DNA of 61,573 bases from an uncultured Alphaproteobacteria bacterium (GTDB lineage Bacteria > Pseudomonadota > Alphaproteobacteria > Rhodobacterales > Rhodobacteraceae). Below are positions 7,847 through 19,451 of this stretch, one piece after another. Every line of letters starts with the position of its first letter. Position 1 is the first letter of the stretch. The position numbers were made by a program, and so were the translations under genes. The stretch lies in assembly GCA_902531755.1 (NCBI GenBank), contig CACAFI010000005.1, positions 1-61,573 on the forward strand, given 5' to 3'. The notes beneath the pieces are model-generated. The model ran no database searches and was not told the DNA's origin. It worked only from the letters and a program-made list of their open reading frames with translations.

Positions 7847-10822
7847 TTAAAATTCCAAAGCTTGATCAATCAGTTTTCCCTGCTGTTCAATGTGCTGCTT
7901 AGCTAAACCAGTTGCTGGCGAAGCAGCGGACTGTCGTCCAGCATAATCAACCCTGCCAGAGCTATGGCTTACATGACCTAAAATCATCTCGAGTATTGGT
8001 TCTACGAAAAACCATCCTCCCTGGTTCCGTGGTTCTTCCTGACACCAAGTGATTTTCGCATTTTTAAAACGTGATAACTCCTTAATCATTGATTGTGAGG
8101 GAAAAGGATACAACTGTTCAAGTCTAAGTAGATACACCTCTTTTAGATTTCTCTTGTTTCTTTCCATAAATAGTTCGTAATAAATTTTTCCCGAGCAAAT
8201 AACTACTTTTTTAATTTTACTGTCTTCGGAAAGCTTAAAGTCACTCGATGTTTCAGCATCATCATTGAGTATTCTATGGAAACTCGAGCCATTTGTGAAA
8301 TCTTTCAAAGAACTTACAGCTAGTTTATTTCTTAGTAATGACTTTGGTGTCATTATGACAAGTGGTTTTCGAAAATGCCTTAGCATTTGTCGTCTCAATA
8401 TATGGAAATAGTTCGCTGGGGTCGAAACATTAGCCACTATCCAATTTTCTTCTGCACATGCCTGAAGAAATCTTTCTAATCTAGCAGAAGAGTGCTCTGG
8501 CCCTTGACCTTCATAACCGTGAGGAAGTAGCATTACGAGCCCAGACATTCTCAACCATTTTTTTTCTCCTGAGGATATAAATTGGTCTATCATTATCTGT
8601 GCCCCATTTACAAAATCTCCAAACTGAGCTTCCCATAGGGTTAAGCAATTCGGTTCCGCAAGAGAGTACCCATACTCATAACCCAAGACTGCGTACTCAG
8701 ATAACATAGAGTCAATGACTTCGAATTGGGTCTTTTGACTTATATCCAATTTGCCACCTATTTTGGAGACACCAAACTCAATAGAATTTTGCGTTATATT
8801 GTAAAGTGGATAGAACCGTTCTTCAGTCTCTTGATCTATTATTGCAGAATGCCTCTGGGAAAAAGTTCCTCTTTTCGAATCTTGGCCAGATAGCCTAACC
8901 GAAAATCCCTCATTCAACAAAGAGCCAAATGCAAGCGCTTCAGCTGTTGCCCAGTCAATACCTTCTCCCTTGTTCAAAGTATCCTTTTTATTTTCAATCA
9001 TTCTTGACACTGTTTTGTGAGTCTTGAAATTATTTGGGATGGTTGTTAGTACCTTCGATATTTTTTTAAACACATCCTTCTTTATTGAGGTTTTTCCCCT
9101 TTCATAGCTGTCCGGTCGTTTTGTAAGCCCAGACCATTTTCCATCAAGCCAGTCGGCCTTATTTGGTTTGTAATTTTTCCCCGCTTCGAACTCTTCATTT
9201 AGAAAGCTTTGAAAATTCGATTTTAGTTTGCTCAACTCATCATCCGTTAGTATCCCTTCTGACACTAGCTTTCTGGAATACAATTCAAGAGCAGTCGGAT
9301 GGGTTTTAATTTTTTTGTACATGATAGGTTGGGTGAACATAGGTTCATCACCTTCATTATGTCCAAAGCGTCGGTAGCAAAAAATATCAATCACAACGTC
9401 TTTCTTAAATTTTTGTCTAAACTCTGTGGCTACTTTTGCAGCATGAACCACAGCTTCTGGATCATCTCCATTAACATGAAAAATTGGTGCTTCCACCATC
9501 AGAGCAATGTCTGTTGGGTAGGGTGATGACCTCGAATAGAGTGGTGCGGTTGTGAAGCCGATTTGATTATTTACGACAATATGGATGGTTCCACCTGTGC
9601 GATGCCCTTTTAGACCTGATAGTCCAAAGCATTCAGCAACGATACCTTGGCCTGCAAAAGCCGCATCACCATGGAGCAAAACAGGTAAAACCTTCTCTCT
9701 TTCACTATCGTTGAACTGCTCTTGCTTTGCTCTTACTTTTCCTAATACGACAGGGTTTACGGCTTCTAAGTGAGAAGGATTTGCCGTTAGAGATAAGTGC
9801 ACTTTGTTTCCATCAAACTCCCGGTCAGACGAAGCACCCAAATGATATTTTACATCGCCAGAGCCATCAACATCTTCGGGTTTATAGCTTCCACCTTGGA
9901 ACTCGTTAAAAATCGCTTTAAAAGGTTTGCTCATCACATTAGCTAGTATCGATAATCTTCCTCTGTGGGGCATACCTATAACAATCTCTTGAACCCCTAA
10001 ATTTCCTCCTCTCTTTATTATTTGTTCCATGGCAGGAATCAGTGACTCTCCTCCATCCAAGCCAAACCTTTTTGTTCCTGTATATTTAACATGAAGAAAT
10101 TTTTCAAAGCCTTCTGCTTCTATGAGCTTTTTTAATATAGCTTTTCGTCCCTCTTCTGTGAATTGTATTTCTTTGCCAAGTCCTTCAATACGTTCTTTTA
10201 GCCAAGCCGATTGTTCTGGGTTCGAAATATGCATATACTGAAGCGCAAAGGTTCCACAGTAGGTTCTTTCAAGTAGAGAAATAATCTCGCTCATTGAAGC
10301 AACTTGCAATCCCAATACATTATCAATATATATTTCTCTTTCCATATCTTCTTCGGAAAAACCATAATTTTTCGGATCCAGTTCTGGATGATATGACAGG
10401 CTATTGATTTCCAGAGGGTCAAGCTTTGCTTTCAAGTGGCCTCTTATTCTGAAAGCTCTAATAATCATAAGAGCTCTCAAACTATCTAACACTTTTTCTT
10501 TCAAGTTATCTGTGCTTGAAAAGAAATCAGATTTTTCCGAATAGGCTAAAATTTTTTCTTCCAATGCTTCTGTAGATTGTGAACTCCAAAAGCTATTATC
10601 TTGAATTCCAAAATCTTGCTTGTGATCTATAGGCCAATCACTTCTGTACCATGATGCTTTTTCAGCTGAAGTATCGCTTGTTTCAAAAAAAGATGACCAT
10701 GATTGATCTACCGATTTAGGGTCTTTAAGGTACATATTTTGTAGATACTCAAGATAGGTAGAGTTTCCTCCATTAAGGATGTCTTCCGGTTTTTTAGAGT
10801 TTTTAGGATCCATTTTATTCAT
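7847..10822 (-). CDS. sucA: 2-oxoglutarate dehydrogenase E1 component
   Basis: Thiamine-diphosphate enzyme that decarboxylates 2-oxoglutarate and transfers the succinyl unit to SucB. The 991-residue protein has the N-terminal NSTYLEYLQNMYLKDPKSVD helix typical of SucA, IGMPHRGRLSILANV, the ThDP-binding LLHGDAAFAGQGIVAE region, VNNQIGFTT, and the C-terminal transketolase-like half with HGYEGQGPEHSSARLERFLQ. The terminal WCQEEPRNQGGW and SAASPATG stretches are also family hallmarks. An in-frame ATG three codons later could be the start. It is 67 bp from sucD, the widest gap inside the operon. Confidence 0.97.
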   Translation of the reverse strand: MNKMDPKNSKKPEDILNGGNSTYLEYLQNMYLKDPKSVDQSWSSFFETSDTSAEKASWYRSDWPIDHKQDFGIQDNSFWSSQSTEALEEKILAYSEKSDFFSSTDNLKEKVLDSLRALMIIRAFRIRGHLKAKLDPLEINSLSYHPELDPKNYGFSEEDMEREIYIDNVLGLQVASMSEIISLLERTYCGTFALQYMHISNPEQSAWLKERIEGLGKEIQFTEEGRKAILKKLIEAEGFEKFLHVKYTGTKRFGLDGGESLIPAMEQIIKRGGNLGVQEIVIGMPHRGRLSILANVMSKPFKAIFNEFQGGSYKPEDVDGSGDVKYHLGASSDREFDGNKVHLSLTANPSHLEAVNPVVLGKVRAKQEQFNDSEREKVLPVLLHGDAAFAGQGIVAECFGLSGLKGHRTGGTIHIVVNNQIGFTTAPLYSRSSPYPTDIALMVEAPIFHVNGDDPEAVVHAAKVATEFRQKFKKDVVIDIFCYRRFGHNEGDEPMFTQPIMYKKIKTHPTALELYSRKLVSEGILTDDELSKLKSNFQSFLNEEFEAGKNYKPNKADWLDGKWSGLTKRPDSYERGKTSIKKDVFKKISKVLTTIPNNFKTHKTVSRMIENKKDTLNKGEGIDWATAEALAFGSLLNEGFSVRLSGQDSKRGTFSQRHSAIIDQETEERFYPLYNITQNSIEFGVSKIGGKLDISQKTQFEVIDSMLSEYAVLGYEYGYSLAEPNCLTLWEAQFGDFVNGAQIMIDQFISSGEKKWLRMSGLVMLLPHGYEGQGPEHSSARLERFLQACAEENWIVANVSTPANYFHILRRQMLRHFRKPLVIMTPKSLLRNKLAVSSLKDFTNGSSFHRILNDDAETSSDFKLSEDSKIKKVVICSGKIYYELFMERNKRNLKEVYLLRLEQLYPFPSQSMIKELSRFKNAKITWCQEEPRNQGGWFFVEPILEMILGHVSHSSGRVDYAGRQSAASPATGLAKQHIEQQGKLIDQALEF

Positions 10823-10889
10823 GGTTATTTACTACTTTATTTATTTGCCAATATTACAGTACTTACAGTCATTTTCTAGTATGTTTAAG

Positions 10890-11777
10890 TTAATTTTTTT
10901 GAATTGCCTCTTGTACTGCTTCTCCTAAAGTGGCTGGACTATCTGAAACGACAACTCCAGCTTTTTTCATGGCCTCTATTTTATCTTCAGCGGCACCCAT
11001 TCCTCCCGCTACTATGGCTCCGGCATGCCCCATTCTTCTTCCCTTGGGAGCTGTTCTTCCAGCAATGAAACCCGCAATCGGTTTTGATCTTCCTTTTTTG
11101 CGCTCCTTAATTAAATATTCACAAGTTTCTTCCTCAGCGCTGCCACCGATCTCTCCTATCATTATTATAGATTGTGTTTCATCATCACTTAAAAACTTAT
11201 CAATTACATCGATGAATTCTGTGCCCTTAATAGGGTCACCTCCTATACCAATACAAGATGATTGACCTAATCCAATTTTTGTCGTTTGATCAACAGCTTC
11301 ATAAGTTAATGTTCCAGAGCGTGAGACAACACCTACCGTTCCCTTTTTATGAATATGCCCCGGCATTATCCCAATCTTGCATTGCTCTGGTGCTATCACG
11401 CCTGGGCAATTTGGTCCTATTAGAATTGATTTTGATCGTGATAAAACTGCTTTTACTCTCATCATGTCTAAAATAGGTATACCCTCTGTGATGCAAACTA
11501 TTAGATCGATTTCGGCATCAACCGCCTCTAATATCGCGTCTGCTGCAAATGGCGGTGGCACATAGATTGCACTTGCGTTGGCCCCGGTAGCTATCTTTGC
11601 TTCCTCTACAGAATTAAAAATGGGAAGGTCTAGGTGTGTTCCTCCACCTTTTCCAGGGGTAACACCCCCTACCATTTTTGTCCCGTATTTAATAGCCTGC
11701 TCTGTGTGGAACGAACCTTGACTTCCCGTAAGACCTTGGCAAATAACTTTAGTCTCTGAATTTATATAAATACTCAT
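10890..11777 (-). CDS. sucD: Succinate-CoA ligase, alpha subunit
   Basis: Alpha subunit of succinyl-CoA synthetase, which makes ATP or GTP from succinyl-CoA in the TCA cycle. The 295 residues contain the CoA-binding [45 protein letters not shown] and the phosphohistidine loop [18 protein letters not shown] (H251). Length is normal. The gene starts 7 bp after sucC ends, so the two subunits are probably translated in balance from one message. Confidence 0.97.
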   Translation of the reverse strand: MSIYINSETKVICQGLTGSQGSFHTEQAIKYGTKMVGGVTPGKGGGTHLDLPIFNSVEEAKIATGANASAIYVPPPFAADAILEAVDAEIDLIVCITEGIPILDMMRVKAVLSRSKSILIGPNCPGVIAPEQCKIGIMPGHIHKKGTVGVVSRSGTLTYEAVDQTTKIGLGQSSCIGIGGDPIKGTEFIDVIDKFLSDDETQSIIMIGEIGGSAEEETCEYLIKERKKGRSKPIAGFIAGRTAPKGRRMGHAGAIVAGGMGAAEDKIEAMKKAGVVVSDSPATLGEAVQEAIQKN

Positions 11778-11784
11778 ATTTAGC

Positions 11785-12987
11785 TCACTTTATCTGCGCA
11801 ACTATCTTGGCCGCCGCATCATTTAAATTGTCTGCAGTGATTACGTTTAAGCCACTTTGCTCTATAATTTCTTTTCCTTCCTCGACATTTGTTCCTTCAA
11901 GCCTTACTACCAATGGAACTTTTAATCCTACTTCTTTGGTGGCTCGAACCACTCCTTCAGCAATCACATCGCAACGCATTATTCCACCAAAAATGTTAAC
12001 TAATATTCCTTTTACATTCTTATCTGATGTGATTATTTTAAAAGCTTCCGTAACCTTTTCCTTTGTCGCTCCTCCACCGACATCCAGAAAGTTCGCTGGC
12101 TCAGAACCGTTTAGTTTTATTATATCCATAGTCGCCATGGCTAATCCAGCACCATTAACCATGCAACCAATCTCGCCATCTAAAGATATATAATTGAGAT
12201 CAAACTTAGATGCTTCTAACTCTTTTGGGTCTTCCTCAGTAATGTCCCTTAAAGTTTCTAAATCTTTGTTCTTGAAAAGAGCATTGCTATCGAAACTCAT
12301 CTTACAATCGAGACAAATTAAGGAATTATCTTTGGTCATGATTAAAGGATTAATTTCAACCATATCACAATTTTTCTCAATAAAAAGATTATAAAGGTTT
12401 CGTGTCATTTTAACGCATTGCTTAAAAGCAGCATCTTTTAAGCCCAGTGCAAAAGCTATTTTTCTCCCATGGTGGTCAGAAAACCCCTCCGCAGAATCAA
12501 CAATAATTGTTACAATGTCAGTTGGATTTTCCTCCGCTACCTTTTCAATATCCATGCCGCCTTCTTTAGAGCATACAAAAGATACAGAACTAGAAGACCG
12601 ATCAACCAAAAGAGCCAGGTAAAATTCTTCAACTATACTACACCCTAGTTCGACGTAGACTTTGTTGACGGTCTTACCGATATCCCCAGTTTGTTTAGTT
12701 ACCAGTGTTTTGCCCAACATTTTATGTGCTTGCTCAAGGGCATCATTTGCATTTTTTGAAATTCTAACACCCCCACCATCTCCAGCATCTTTTTCTTTAA
12801 ATTTTCCCTTTCCGCGCCCACCAGCATGGATCTGTGCCTTTACTGCAAAGACGGTGTCTTCGCCTGCGTGTTCTGAAAGTGTTTTAAGGGAAGCTAAATT
12901 ACTCTGTAAATCTAAGACTATTCCAGGCTGGACTGGAATATCGAATTGACTTAGCAATGATTTTCCCTGAAATTCATGTATATTCAT
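11785..12987 (-). CDS. sucC: Succinate-CoA ligase, beta subunit
   Basis: Beta subunit of succinyl-CoA synthetase; an ATP-grasp domain binds the nucleotide and the C-terminal domain binds succinate. The 400 residues begin [19 protein letters not shown], then [22 protein letters not shown], and the C-terminal [12 protein letters not shown] and [16 protein letters not shown] motifs, all family hallmarks. Nucleotide preference cannot be told from sequence by eye. It follows mdh by 20 bp and precedes sucD by 7 bp. Confidence 0.97.
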   Translation of the reverse strand: MNIHEFQGKSLLSQFDIPVQPGIVLDLQSNLASLKTLSEHAGEDTVFAVKAQIHAGGRGKGKFKEKDAGDGGGVRISKNANDALEQAHKMLGKTLVTKQTGDIGKTVNKVYVELGCSIVEEFYLALLVDRSSSSVSFVCSKEGGMDIEKVAEENPTDIVTIIVDSAEGFSDHHGRKIAFALGLKDAAFKQCVKMTRNLYNLFIEKNCDMVEINPLIMTKDNSLICLDCKMSFDSNALFKNKDLETLRDITEEDPKELEASKFDLNYISLDGEIGCMVNGAGLAMATMDIIKLNGSEPANFLDVGGGATKEKVTEAFKIITSDKNVKGILVNIFGGIMRCDVIAEGVVRATKEVGLKVPLVVRLEGTNVEEGKEIIEQSGLNVITADNLNDAAAKIVAQIK

Positions 12988-13007
12988 TTTCCCCCCTCAT
13001 TTACAAT

Positions 13008-14006
<999 letters not shown>

Positions 14007-14030
14007 TTATCTTTGATCTATTGGAAAGTA

Positions 14031-14040
14031 ATTTCGAAAT
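14031..14040. promoter_or_regulatory. Palindrome ATTTCGAAAT in the mdh / malyl-CoA gene divergent gap
   Basis: A perfect 10-bp palindrome lies midway in the 176-bp divergent region between mdh and the CitE-like gene. It could be half of an operator, but a 10-bp palindrome in AT-rich DNA is weak evidence. No further GC-rich structure or small ORF is seen in this gap. Confidence 0.2.
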
Positions 14041-14152
14041 ATTTGTAGATAAAGCTTTAGTCAAAAAGTAAAATAAATTTTTATGAATTTCAAACTTATT
14101 TATTGAAATATTAGATTATATATTGTTGAGATATTTGAGAGGACCCAAAGTT

Positions 14153-15028
14153 ATGCCAGAATTTTATCCACATCGATCCGCCTTATATATGCCCGGATCT
14201 AACGAGAGAGCTCTTGAAAAGGCTAAGTCTCTCTCGGCTGACCTTTTCATATTCGATATGGAGGATGCTGTATCGCCTGATAATAAGGAACGAGCAAGGG
14301 ATTTAATATTAAATGTGTTATCGAATCAAAAAGCTGACTACAGGGGAAAAAAGATTCTTACTAGAATAAATTCAATGGATACAGTCTGGGCGAGTATGGA
14401 TTTGGAGTGTCTTCAAAATAGTGGGACCGATGGTATTCTATTCCCAAAGGTTTCAGAGGTGTCTGACATGTTGTTGATTCAGAAAAGACTCGGAGAGTTG
14501 AATTTTAAAAAACCTCCTGAAATTTGGATTATGGCTGAAACCCCAAAATGCGTATTGAACTTGGGCAAGATTTTGGAAGAATTTTCTAATATTAGTGGGA
14601 TAGTTGTGGGAACTAATGACCTCGCTAAAGAGCTAGTTCTTCCTAAACAAGCTGGTCGAGCAGGGCTGTTGTATGCTCTAGGTTCAATTATATTAACAGC
14701 AAAGGCATACAACGTTATTACCTTGGATGGAGTCTTTAATGGGATATCAGATGAAGAGGGTTTGTGTTCTGAGGCTAAAGAAGGTAAAAATATGGGATAT
14801 GATGGAAAAACACTTATTCATCCAAACCAAATAGACATAACAAATACCGTATTTTCTCCTACTGAAAAAGAAATTGATATGGCAAATAGAACAATCGATG
14901 CATATGAAAAAGCAAAAGAAGAAAAAAGTGGCGTAACAACCGTTGACGGTGTTCTAGTTGAGGAATTACACGTAAAGCAGTCCCTTGCATTAATAAGTAA
15001 AATGAAAATGATCCAGAGTATGAGTTGA
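14153..15028 (+). CDS. mcl2: CitE-like CoA ester lyase/hydrolase, probably (3S)-malyl-CoA thioesterase
   Basis: HpcH/HpaI aldolase-citrate lyase beta family. The 291 residues start MPEFYPHRSALYMPGSN and carry the metal- and CoA-binding pattern FDMEDAVSPDNKERARD, ILTRINSMDTVWA, a glutamate in WIMAETPKCVLNLG and a late GKTLIHPNQID. It resembles the Rhodobacter Mcl2 type (hydrolysis of malyl-CoA to malate) more than the longer Mcl1 lyase, and it sits next to mesaconyl-CoA hydratase and the TCA genes, as I recall for Mcl2. A lyase role cannot be excluded. I chose ATG 14153, preceded by GAGAGGA at 14137-14143, over the upstream TTG at 14123. Its stop overlaps the start of the next gene by 4 bp. 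Confidence 0.78.
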   Translation: MPEFYPHRSALYMPGSNERALEKAKSLSADLFIFDMEDAVSPDNKERARDLILNVLSNQKADYRGKKILTRINSMDTVWASMDLECLQNSGTDGILFPKVSEVSDMLLIQKRLGELNFKKPPEIWIMAETPKCVLNLGKILEEFSNISGIVVGTNDLAKELVLPKQAGRAGLLYALGSIILTAKAYNVITLDGVFNGISDEEGLCSEAKEGKNMGYDGKTLIHPNQIDITNTVFSPTEKEIDMANRTIDAYEKAKEEKSGVTTVDGVLVEELHVKQSLALISKMKMIQSMS

Positions 15029-16077
15029 ATTTGAGCGATTTTGATACTAATTTAGGCCGTTTTTTTGAAGATTATGCTGTTGGAGATATTATCGCGCACG
15101 CTACTCCCAGGACTCTGACAGAGGCAGACGTGTCTCTTTACATTTCAATATATCCAACAAGGTTTGCTATTCAATCCTCAGCAGAATTTGCAAAAAATTG
15201 CGGATTAAAAGATCGTCCTCTGGATGATTTAATCGTTTTCCATACTGTCTTTGGCAAAACGGTACCAGATATATCTATTAATGCTGTGGCTAATCTTGGG
15301 TATGCAGAGGGTAAATTTGCTAATACGGTTTTTGCTGGAGAAACCTTATCAGTAACATCAGAGATCATCGGTCTTAAACAAAACTCAAATGGGAAAACAG
15401 GGATAGTCTATGTGAAGACAAAAGGACAAAACTCATCTGGAGAAACGATTTTAGAATACAAAAGATGGGTCATGGTAAAGAAGAGGTTTGTTGGTGTCGA
15501 AGACACGCCCTCGAATTTACCCCATTTGAAGACTTCATTAGATGGAAGCGAGCTAAATATCCCTGAGCAGCTTGATTTTACGAAATATGATACAAATGCC
15601 GCAGGATCAAAAAAAAGCTTTGATGATTATCAAGTAGGTGAACTGATTGATCACATAGATGGCAATACCATATGTGAAGCGGATCATCTTTTTGCAACCC
15701 GACTGTGGCAAAATAATTCTAAAGTGCATTTTGATATCAATGCTCGTGAGGATAGAAAGAGACTAATTTATGGAGGCCACATAATATCTTTGGTTAGAGC
15801 ACTAAGTTTTAACGGTCTGGAAAATGCTCAAATGATAGTTGGGATAAACGGTGGTACCCACGCCAATCCAGCATTTGCTGAGGATACCATATATTGTTGG
15901 TCAGAAGTTTTGGATAAGATAGATCTAAATGTTCGGAACATAGCTGCTTTAAGACTGAGAAGTGTGGGTACAAAAGAGAAAAACCACCATATGAAAGTAA
16001 AGAGTGATGACGGGCGATACTTACCAACTATAGTTTTAGATTTTGACTACTGGGTATTAGTTCCCAAAGAACTGTAA
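15025..16077 (+). CDS. mch: Mesaconyl-CoA hydratase (two MaoC-like hot-dog domains)
   Basis: Reversible hydration of mesaconyl-C1-CoA to beta-methylmalyl-CoA in the ethylmalonyl-CoA pathway. The 350-residue protein contains two hot-dog repeats: about 10-155 (GRFFEDYAVGDIIAHATPRTLTEADV) and about 193-345 (KSFDDYQVGELIDHIDGNTICEADH, then FDINA and YGGHIISLVRALSFNG). Length and the paired domains fit Mch of Rhodobacterales. The probable start is a TTG that overlaps the preceding stop (TTGA); a second TTG follows two codons later. The 4-bp overlap suggests translational coupling with the CitE-like gene, and sdhC follows after 71 bp. Confidence 0.83.
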   Translation: MNLSDFDTNLGRFFEDYAVGDIIAHATPRTLTEADVSLYISIYPTRFAIQSSAEFAKNCGLKDRPLDDLIVFHTVFGKTVPDISINAVANLGYAEGKFANTVFAGETLSVTSEIIGLKQNSNGKTGIVYVKTKGQNSSGETILEYKRWVMVKKRFVGVEDTPSNLPHLKTSLDGSELNIPEQLDFTKYDTNAAGSKKSFDDYQVGELIDHIDGNTICEADHLFATRLWQNNSKVHFDINAREDRKRLIYGGHIISLVRALSFNGLENAQMIVGINGGTHANPAFAEDTIYCWSEVLDKIDLNVRNIAALRLRSVGTKEKNHHMKVKSDDGRYLPTIVLDFDYWVLVPKEL

Positions 16078-16090
16078 CACAGTACTGCAC

Positions 16091-16118
16091 TTGCACAAAA
16101 AAATTTTAGATATATATT
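16091..16118 (+). promoter_or_regulatory. Candidate sigma-70 promoter of sdhCDAB
   Basis: TTGCAC (16091-16096) and TATATT (16113-16118) are separated by 16 bp and lie 30 bp upstream of the sdhC start. The -10 element differs from TATAAT by one base, while the -35 element keeps only TTG. This would give sdhCDAB its own transcript in addition to readthrough from mch. Confidence 0.35.
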
Positions 16119-16148
16119 GAAGCCAACTGATCGTAAGGATTTAAAATT

Positions 16149-16523
16149 ATGGACAATAGGCCTTTATCTCCCCACTTGACTGTGTACAAACCACAGATTA
16201 CGTCGGTTTTGTCAATTCTTCATCGTATTACTGGTGCTGGTCTAGCAGTTTCAACAGTATTGGTCGTTTTTTGGCTAGCATCTTTAGCTATGGGTGAAGT
16301 TACTTTCAAAGATTTTAACACTTTTTTAAATAATCCATTGATCATAGTAGTTCTAGTTTCCTCACTTTGGGCGCTTTGGTATCATTTTTGTACGGGACTA
16401 CGCCATCTCTATTGGGATATTGGTTATGGGTACAATTTAAAGTCTGTAGCTATTAGCGGATGGGCAGCAGTGGTTTGCTCATTTCTGCTAACATTTCTAA
16501 CACTTTTATTTCTCATTAGTTGA
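16149..16523 (+). CDS. sdhC: Succinate dehydrogenase, cytochrome b556 subunit
   Basis: Membrane anchor that binds heme b and quinone for complex II. The 124 residues begin NRPLSPHLTVYKPQITSVLS followed by ILHRITGAGLA, the SdhC signature, and have three membrane helices (about 25-48, 61-85, 101-122). The histidine in the second helix region (FCTGLRHLYWDIG) is the expected heme ligand. It ends in TGA immediately before the ATG of sdhD, with no gap. Confidence 0.95.
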   Translation: MDNRPLSPHLTVYKPQITSVLSILHRITGAGLAVSTVLVVFWLASLAMGEVTFKDFNTFLNNPLIIVVLVSSLWALWYHFCTGLRHLYWDIGYGYNLKSVAISGWAAVVCSFLLTFLTLLFLIS

Positions 16524-16853
16524 ATGTCGGACGGTATTAAACATTGGAAATATTCGAGAATTAGTTCCATAGTACTCATCCCACTTACAATCTGGTTTAT
16601 TGCCTTTTTCAGTAAAAATTTTGGCATGCCGTTCGAAAAAGTAGCTAGCTCATTGGCTACACCCTTTAATTCTTTTATGATGTTGATTTTTATTACAGCG
16701 ACAATTTTTCATCTTCAACAGGGTTTACAAGTTATTATTGAAGACTATGTTTACAGGAGACTGTGGATCAATTTAAACAAAATGTTCTGTAGCTTACTTT
16801 TTATTGTGAGCGCGGTCAGTATTGGAAAAATGGTGTTTGTAGGTGTTTTATGA
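16524..16853 (+). CDS. sdhD: Succinate dehydrogenase, hydrophobic membrane anchor subunit
   Basis: Second membrane anchor of complex II. The 109 residues have three hydrophobic helices (about 13-31, 45-66 and 84-106). [15 protein letters not shown] matches the SdhD heme/quinone region (H-x6-G/V-x-EDY pattern). It abuts sdhC and overlaps sdhA by 4 bp (ATGA), a standard coupled arrangement. Confidence 0.92.
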   Translation: MSDGIKHWKYSRISSIVLIPLTIWFIAFFSKNFGMPFEKVASSLATPFNSFMMLIFITATIFHLQQGLQVIIEDYVYRRLWINLNKMFCSLLFIVSAVSIGKMVFVGVL

Positions 16854-18658
16854 ATTCATATGAAATCACAGACCACGTTTACGACGTAGTAGTAGTAGGT
16901 GCTGGGGGTGCTGGGTTGAGAGCAACCCTGGGGATGGCTGAGCAAGGTCTAAAAACTGCCTGTGTTACGAAGCTGTTTCCTACTAGAAGTCACACGGTTG
17001 CCGCCCAGGGAGGAATCGCCGCATCACTATCAAATATGGGGCCCGACCATTGGCATTGGCACATGTATGACACTGTGAAAGGCTCAGATTGGCTAGGGGA
17101 CAGTGATGCGATGGAATATCTAGCAAAGGAAGCGCCAAAAGCGGTTTATGAACTAGAGCATTATGGAGTACCGTTCTCTAGAACAGAAGAAGGCAAAATT
17201 TATCAAAGACCCTTCGGCGGGCACACCACCGAGTTTGGTGAGGGACCTCCAGTACAACGAACTTGTGCCGCAGCTGATCGTACAGGTCACGCGATCCTAC
17301 ACACTCTTTATGGGCAATCATTGAAGAACAGAGCGGAGTTTTTCATAGAGTATTTCGCTACTGATTTAATCATGACAGAGGATGGAGTTTGTCAGGGCAT
17401 TATTGCGTGGAAATTAGATGATGGAACACTACATAGATTCAATGCGAAGATGGTAGTTTTGGCAACTGGAGGATATGGTAGAGCATATTTTTCTGCGACA
17501 TCCGCGCATTCCTGCACTGGTGACGGCAATGGGATGGTTGCAAGACAAGGATTACCTCTTCAAGATATGGAATTTGTACAATTTCATCCCACAGGGATTT
17601 ATGGGGCTGGATGTCTCATCACCGAGGGTGCCAGAGGCGAAGGAGGGTACCTTACTAACTCTGATGGTGAAAGATTTATGGAGAGATATGCTCCAACCTA
17701 CAAGGACTTAGCTAGCAGAGACGTTGTATCGAGATGTATGACAATGGAGATAAGAGATGGTCGTGGAGTTGGATCAGAGAAGGATCACATTTTCTTGCAT
17801 CTAAATCACCTTCCGCCTGAAACATTAGCAGAAAGGCTTCCAGGCATATCGGAAAGTGCCAGAGTTTTTGCAGGAGTCGATGTGAATAAGGATCCTATAC
17901 CAGTTTTACCAACCGTTCACTACAATATGGGTGGTATTCCAACAAATTATTGGGGTGAGGTAATCAGTCCTGATGAGAAAGATCAAAACAAAATATTGCC
18001 GGGATTAATGGCCGTGGGTGAAGCGGGATGCGCCTCGGTCCACGGAGCTAATCGCTTAGGATCAAACAGCTTAATCGACTTAGTTGTTTTTGGAAGAGCA
18101 GCCGCAATTAAGGCTGCTGAAGTTGTAGATAAGAACGAAAGCAATAGACCTTTAAATAAGAACTCTGTTGATCAAGCAATTGGCAGGTTAGACAGGCTTA
18201 GATTTTCCAAGGGTAAAATTCCTACAGCTGAGTTGAGATTGAAAATGCAAAAAACGATGCAATCTGACGCAGCGGTCTTCCGGTCAGACAAGACTTTATC
18301 AGATGGTTGTGAAAAAATGGCTGAAATAGCTGCCGGTATAGACTACGTAAATGTTACTGATAAATCAATGATATGGAATACGGATTTAATGGAGACATTG
18401 GAACTTACGAATTTAATGCCAAATGCTTTGGCAACGATCGTTTCCGCTGAGGCTCGTAAAGAAAGTAGAGGAGCTCATGCACAAGAAGACCATCCTGAGA
18501 GGGATGATGAAAATTGGCGAGTACACTCGCTAGCTAAGATATCTGAAAACGGATTCGTGAGTCTTAGTTACAGAGATGTAATTACTAAACCTCTTAGTGA
18601 CTTTAAGGATGGCGGGATAGATACAGCAAAGATTAAACCAAAAGCTAGGGTTTATTAA
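16850..18658 (+). CDS. sdhA: Succinate dehydrogenase, flavoprotein subunit
   Basis: Catalytic FAD subunit that oxidises succinate to fumarate. The 602 residues show the FAD-binding [16 protein letters not shown] (about 14-29), the covalent-flavin histidine in [12 protein letters not shown], the active-site regions [22 protein letters not shown], and the arginine/histidine region [11 protein letters not shown], then [18 protein letters not shown]. The C-terminal helical domain ends with KPKARVY. Full length for the family. Confidence 0.98.
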   Translation: MNSYEITDHVYDVVVVGAGGAGLRATLGMAEQGLKTACVTKLFPTRSHTVAAQGGIAASLSNMGPDHWHWHMYDTVKGSDWLGDSDAMEYLAKEAPKAVYELEHYGVPFSRTEEGKIYQRPFGGHTTEFGEGPPVQRTCAAADRTGHAILHTLYGQSLKNRAEFFIEYFATDLIMTEDGVCQGIIAWKLDDGTLHRFNAKMVVLATGGYGRAYFSATSAHSCTGDGNGMVARQGLPLQDMEFVQFHPTGIYGAGCLITEGARGEGGYLTNSDGERFMERYAPTYKDLASRDVVSRCMTMEIRDGRGVGSEKDHIFLHLNHLPPETLAERLPGISESARVFAGVDVNKDPIPVLPTVHYNMGGIPTNYWGEVISPDEKDQNKILPGLMAVGEAGCASVHGANRLGSNSLIDLVVFGRAAAIKAAEVVDKNESNRPLNKNSVDQAIGRLDRLRFSKGKIPTAELRLKMQKTMQSDAAVFRSDKTLSDGCEKMAEIAAGIDYVNVTDKSMIWNTDLMETLELTNLMPNALATIVSAEARKESRGAHAQEDHPERDDENWRVHSLAKISENGFVSLSYRDVITKPLSDFKDGGIDTAKIKPKARVY

Positions 18659-18661
18659 AAA

Positions 18662-19438
18662 ATGGTGGAATTAAGATTACCAAAAAACTCTAGAGTAACA
18701 GAAGGAATTACATGGGAAAAGCCTTCAGACGCAGAAAATGTACAGGAAGTTAGAATATATCGCTACAACCCAGAAGATAGCGAAAACCCTCGTTTAGATA
18801 CCTTTTTTGTAGATCTAGATAAGTGCGGTCCAATGATATTGGATGCGCTTATAAAAATAAAAAACGAGATAGACCCAACATTAACCTTTAGGCGCTCATG
18901 CAGAGAAGGTATATGCGGCTCTTGCTCAATGAATATTGGAGGAGTCAATACGCTTGCATGCCTTAAAGGAATGAAGGAATTTAAGGGGCCAATTAATATT
19001 TACCCTTTACCTCATCTGCCAGTAATCAAAGATTTGGTTCCGGACTTAAATCAGTTTTACAAGCAGCATGCAAGTATAAAACCTTGGTTGGAAACTTTTA
19101 CAGATGAGCCAAATGAGGAATGGTTGCAATCTGAGGAAGACAGAAAAGAGCTTGACGGACTATATGAATGTGTAATGTGCGCTTGCTGTTCAACTTCCTG
19201 TCCAAGCTACTGGTGGAATGGTGATAAGTATTTGGGCCCAGCAGCATTGCTGCATGCATATCGATGGATTATCGACAGCAGAGATCAGGATCGAAAAGCA
19301 AGGTTGGATGACTTAAATGACTCATTTAAATTGTATAGGTGTCACACGATAATGAATTGTGCGAAGGCATGTCCAAAGGGCTTAAACCCTGCAAAAGCTA
19401 TAGCAGAGATAAAAAAGTTACAGCTGCAGAATAGCTGA
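18662..19438 (+). CDS. sdhB: Succinate dehydrogenase, iron-sulfur subunit
   Basis: Carries three Fe-S clusters that pass electrons from SdhA to quinone. In the 258 residues the 2Fe-2S ligands appear in [15 protein letters not shown] and TLAC, the 4Fe-4S ligands in [16 protein letters not shown] and the 3Fe-4S ligands in [17 protein letters not shown]. It starts 3 bp after sdhA and converges with the ecm gene with only 13 bp between stop codons; no terminator hairpin is visible there. Confidence 0.97.
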   Translation: MVELRLPKNSRVTEGITWEKPSDAENVQEVRIYRYNPEDSENPRLDTFFVDLDKCGPMILDALIKIKNEIDPTLTFRRSCREGICGSCSMNIGGVNTLACLKGMKEFKGPINIYPLPHLPVIKDLVPDLNQFYKQHASIKPWLETFTDEPNEEWLQSEEDRKELDGLYECVMCACCSTSCPSYWWNGDKYLGPAALLHAYRWIIDSRDQDRKARLDDLNDSFKLYRCHTIMNCAKACPKGLNPAKAIAEIKKLQLQNS

Positions 19439-19451
19439 AATAGATTGTAAA

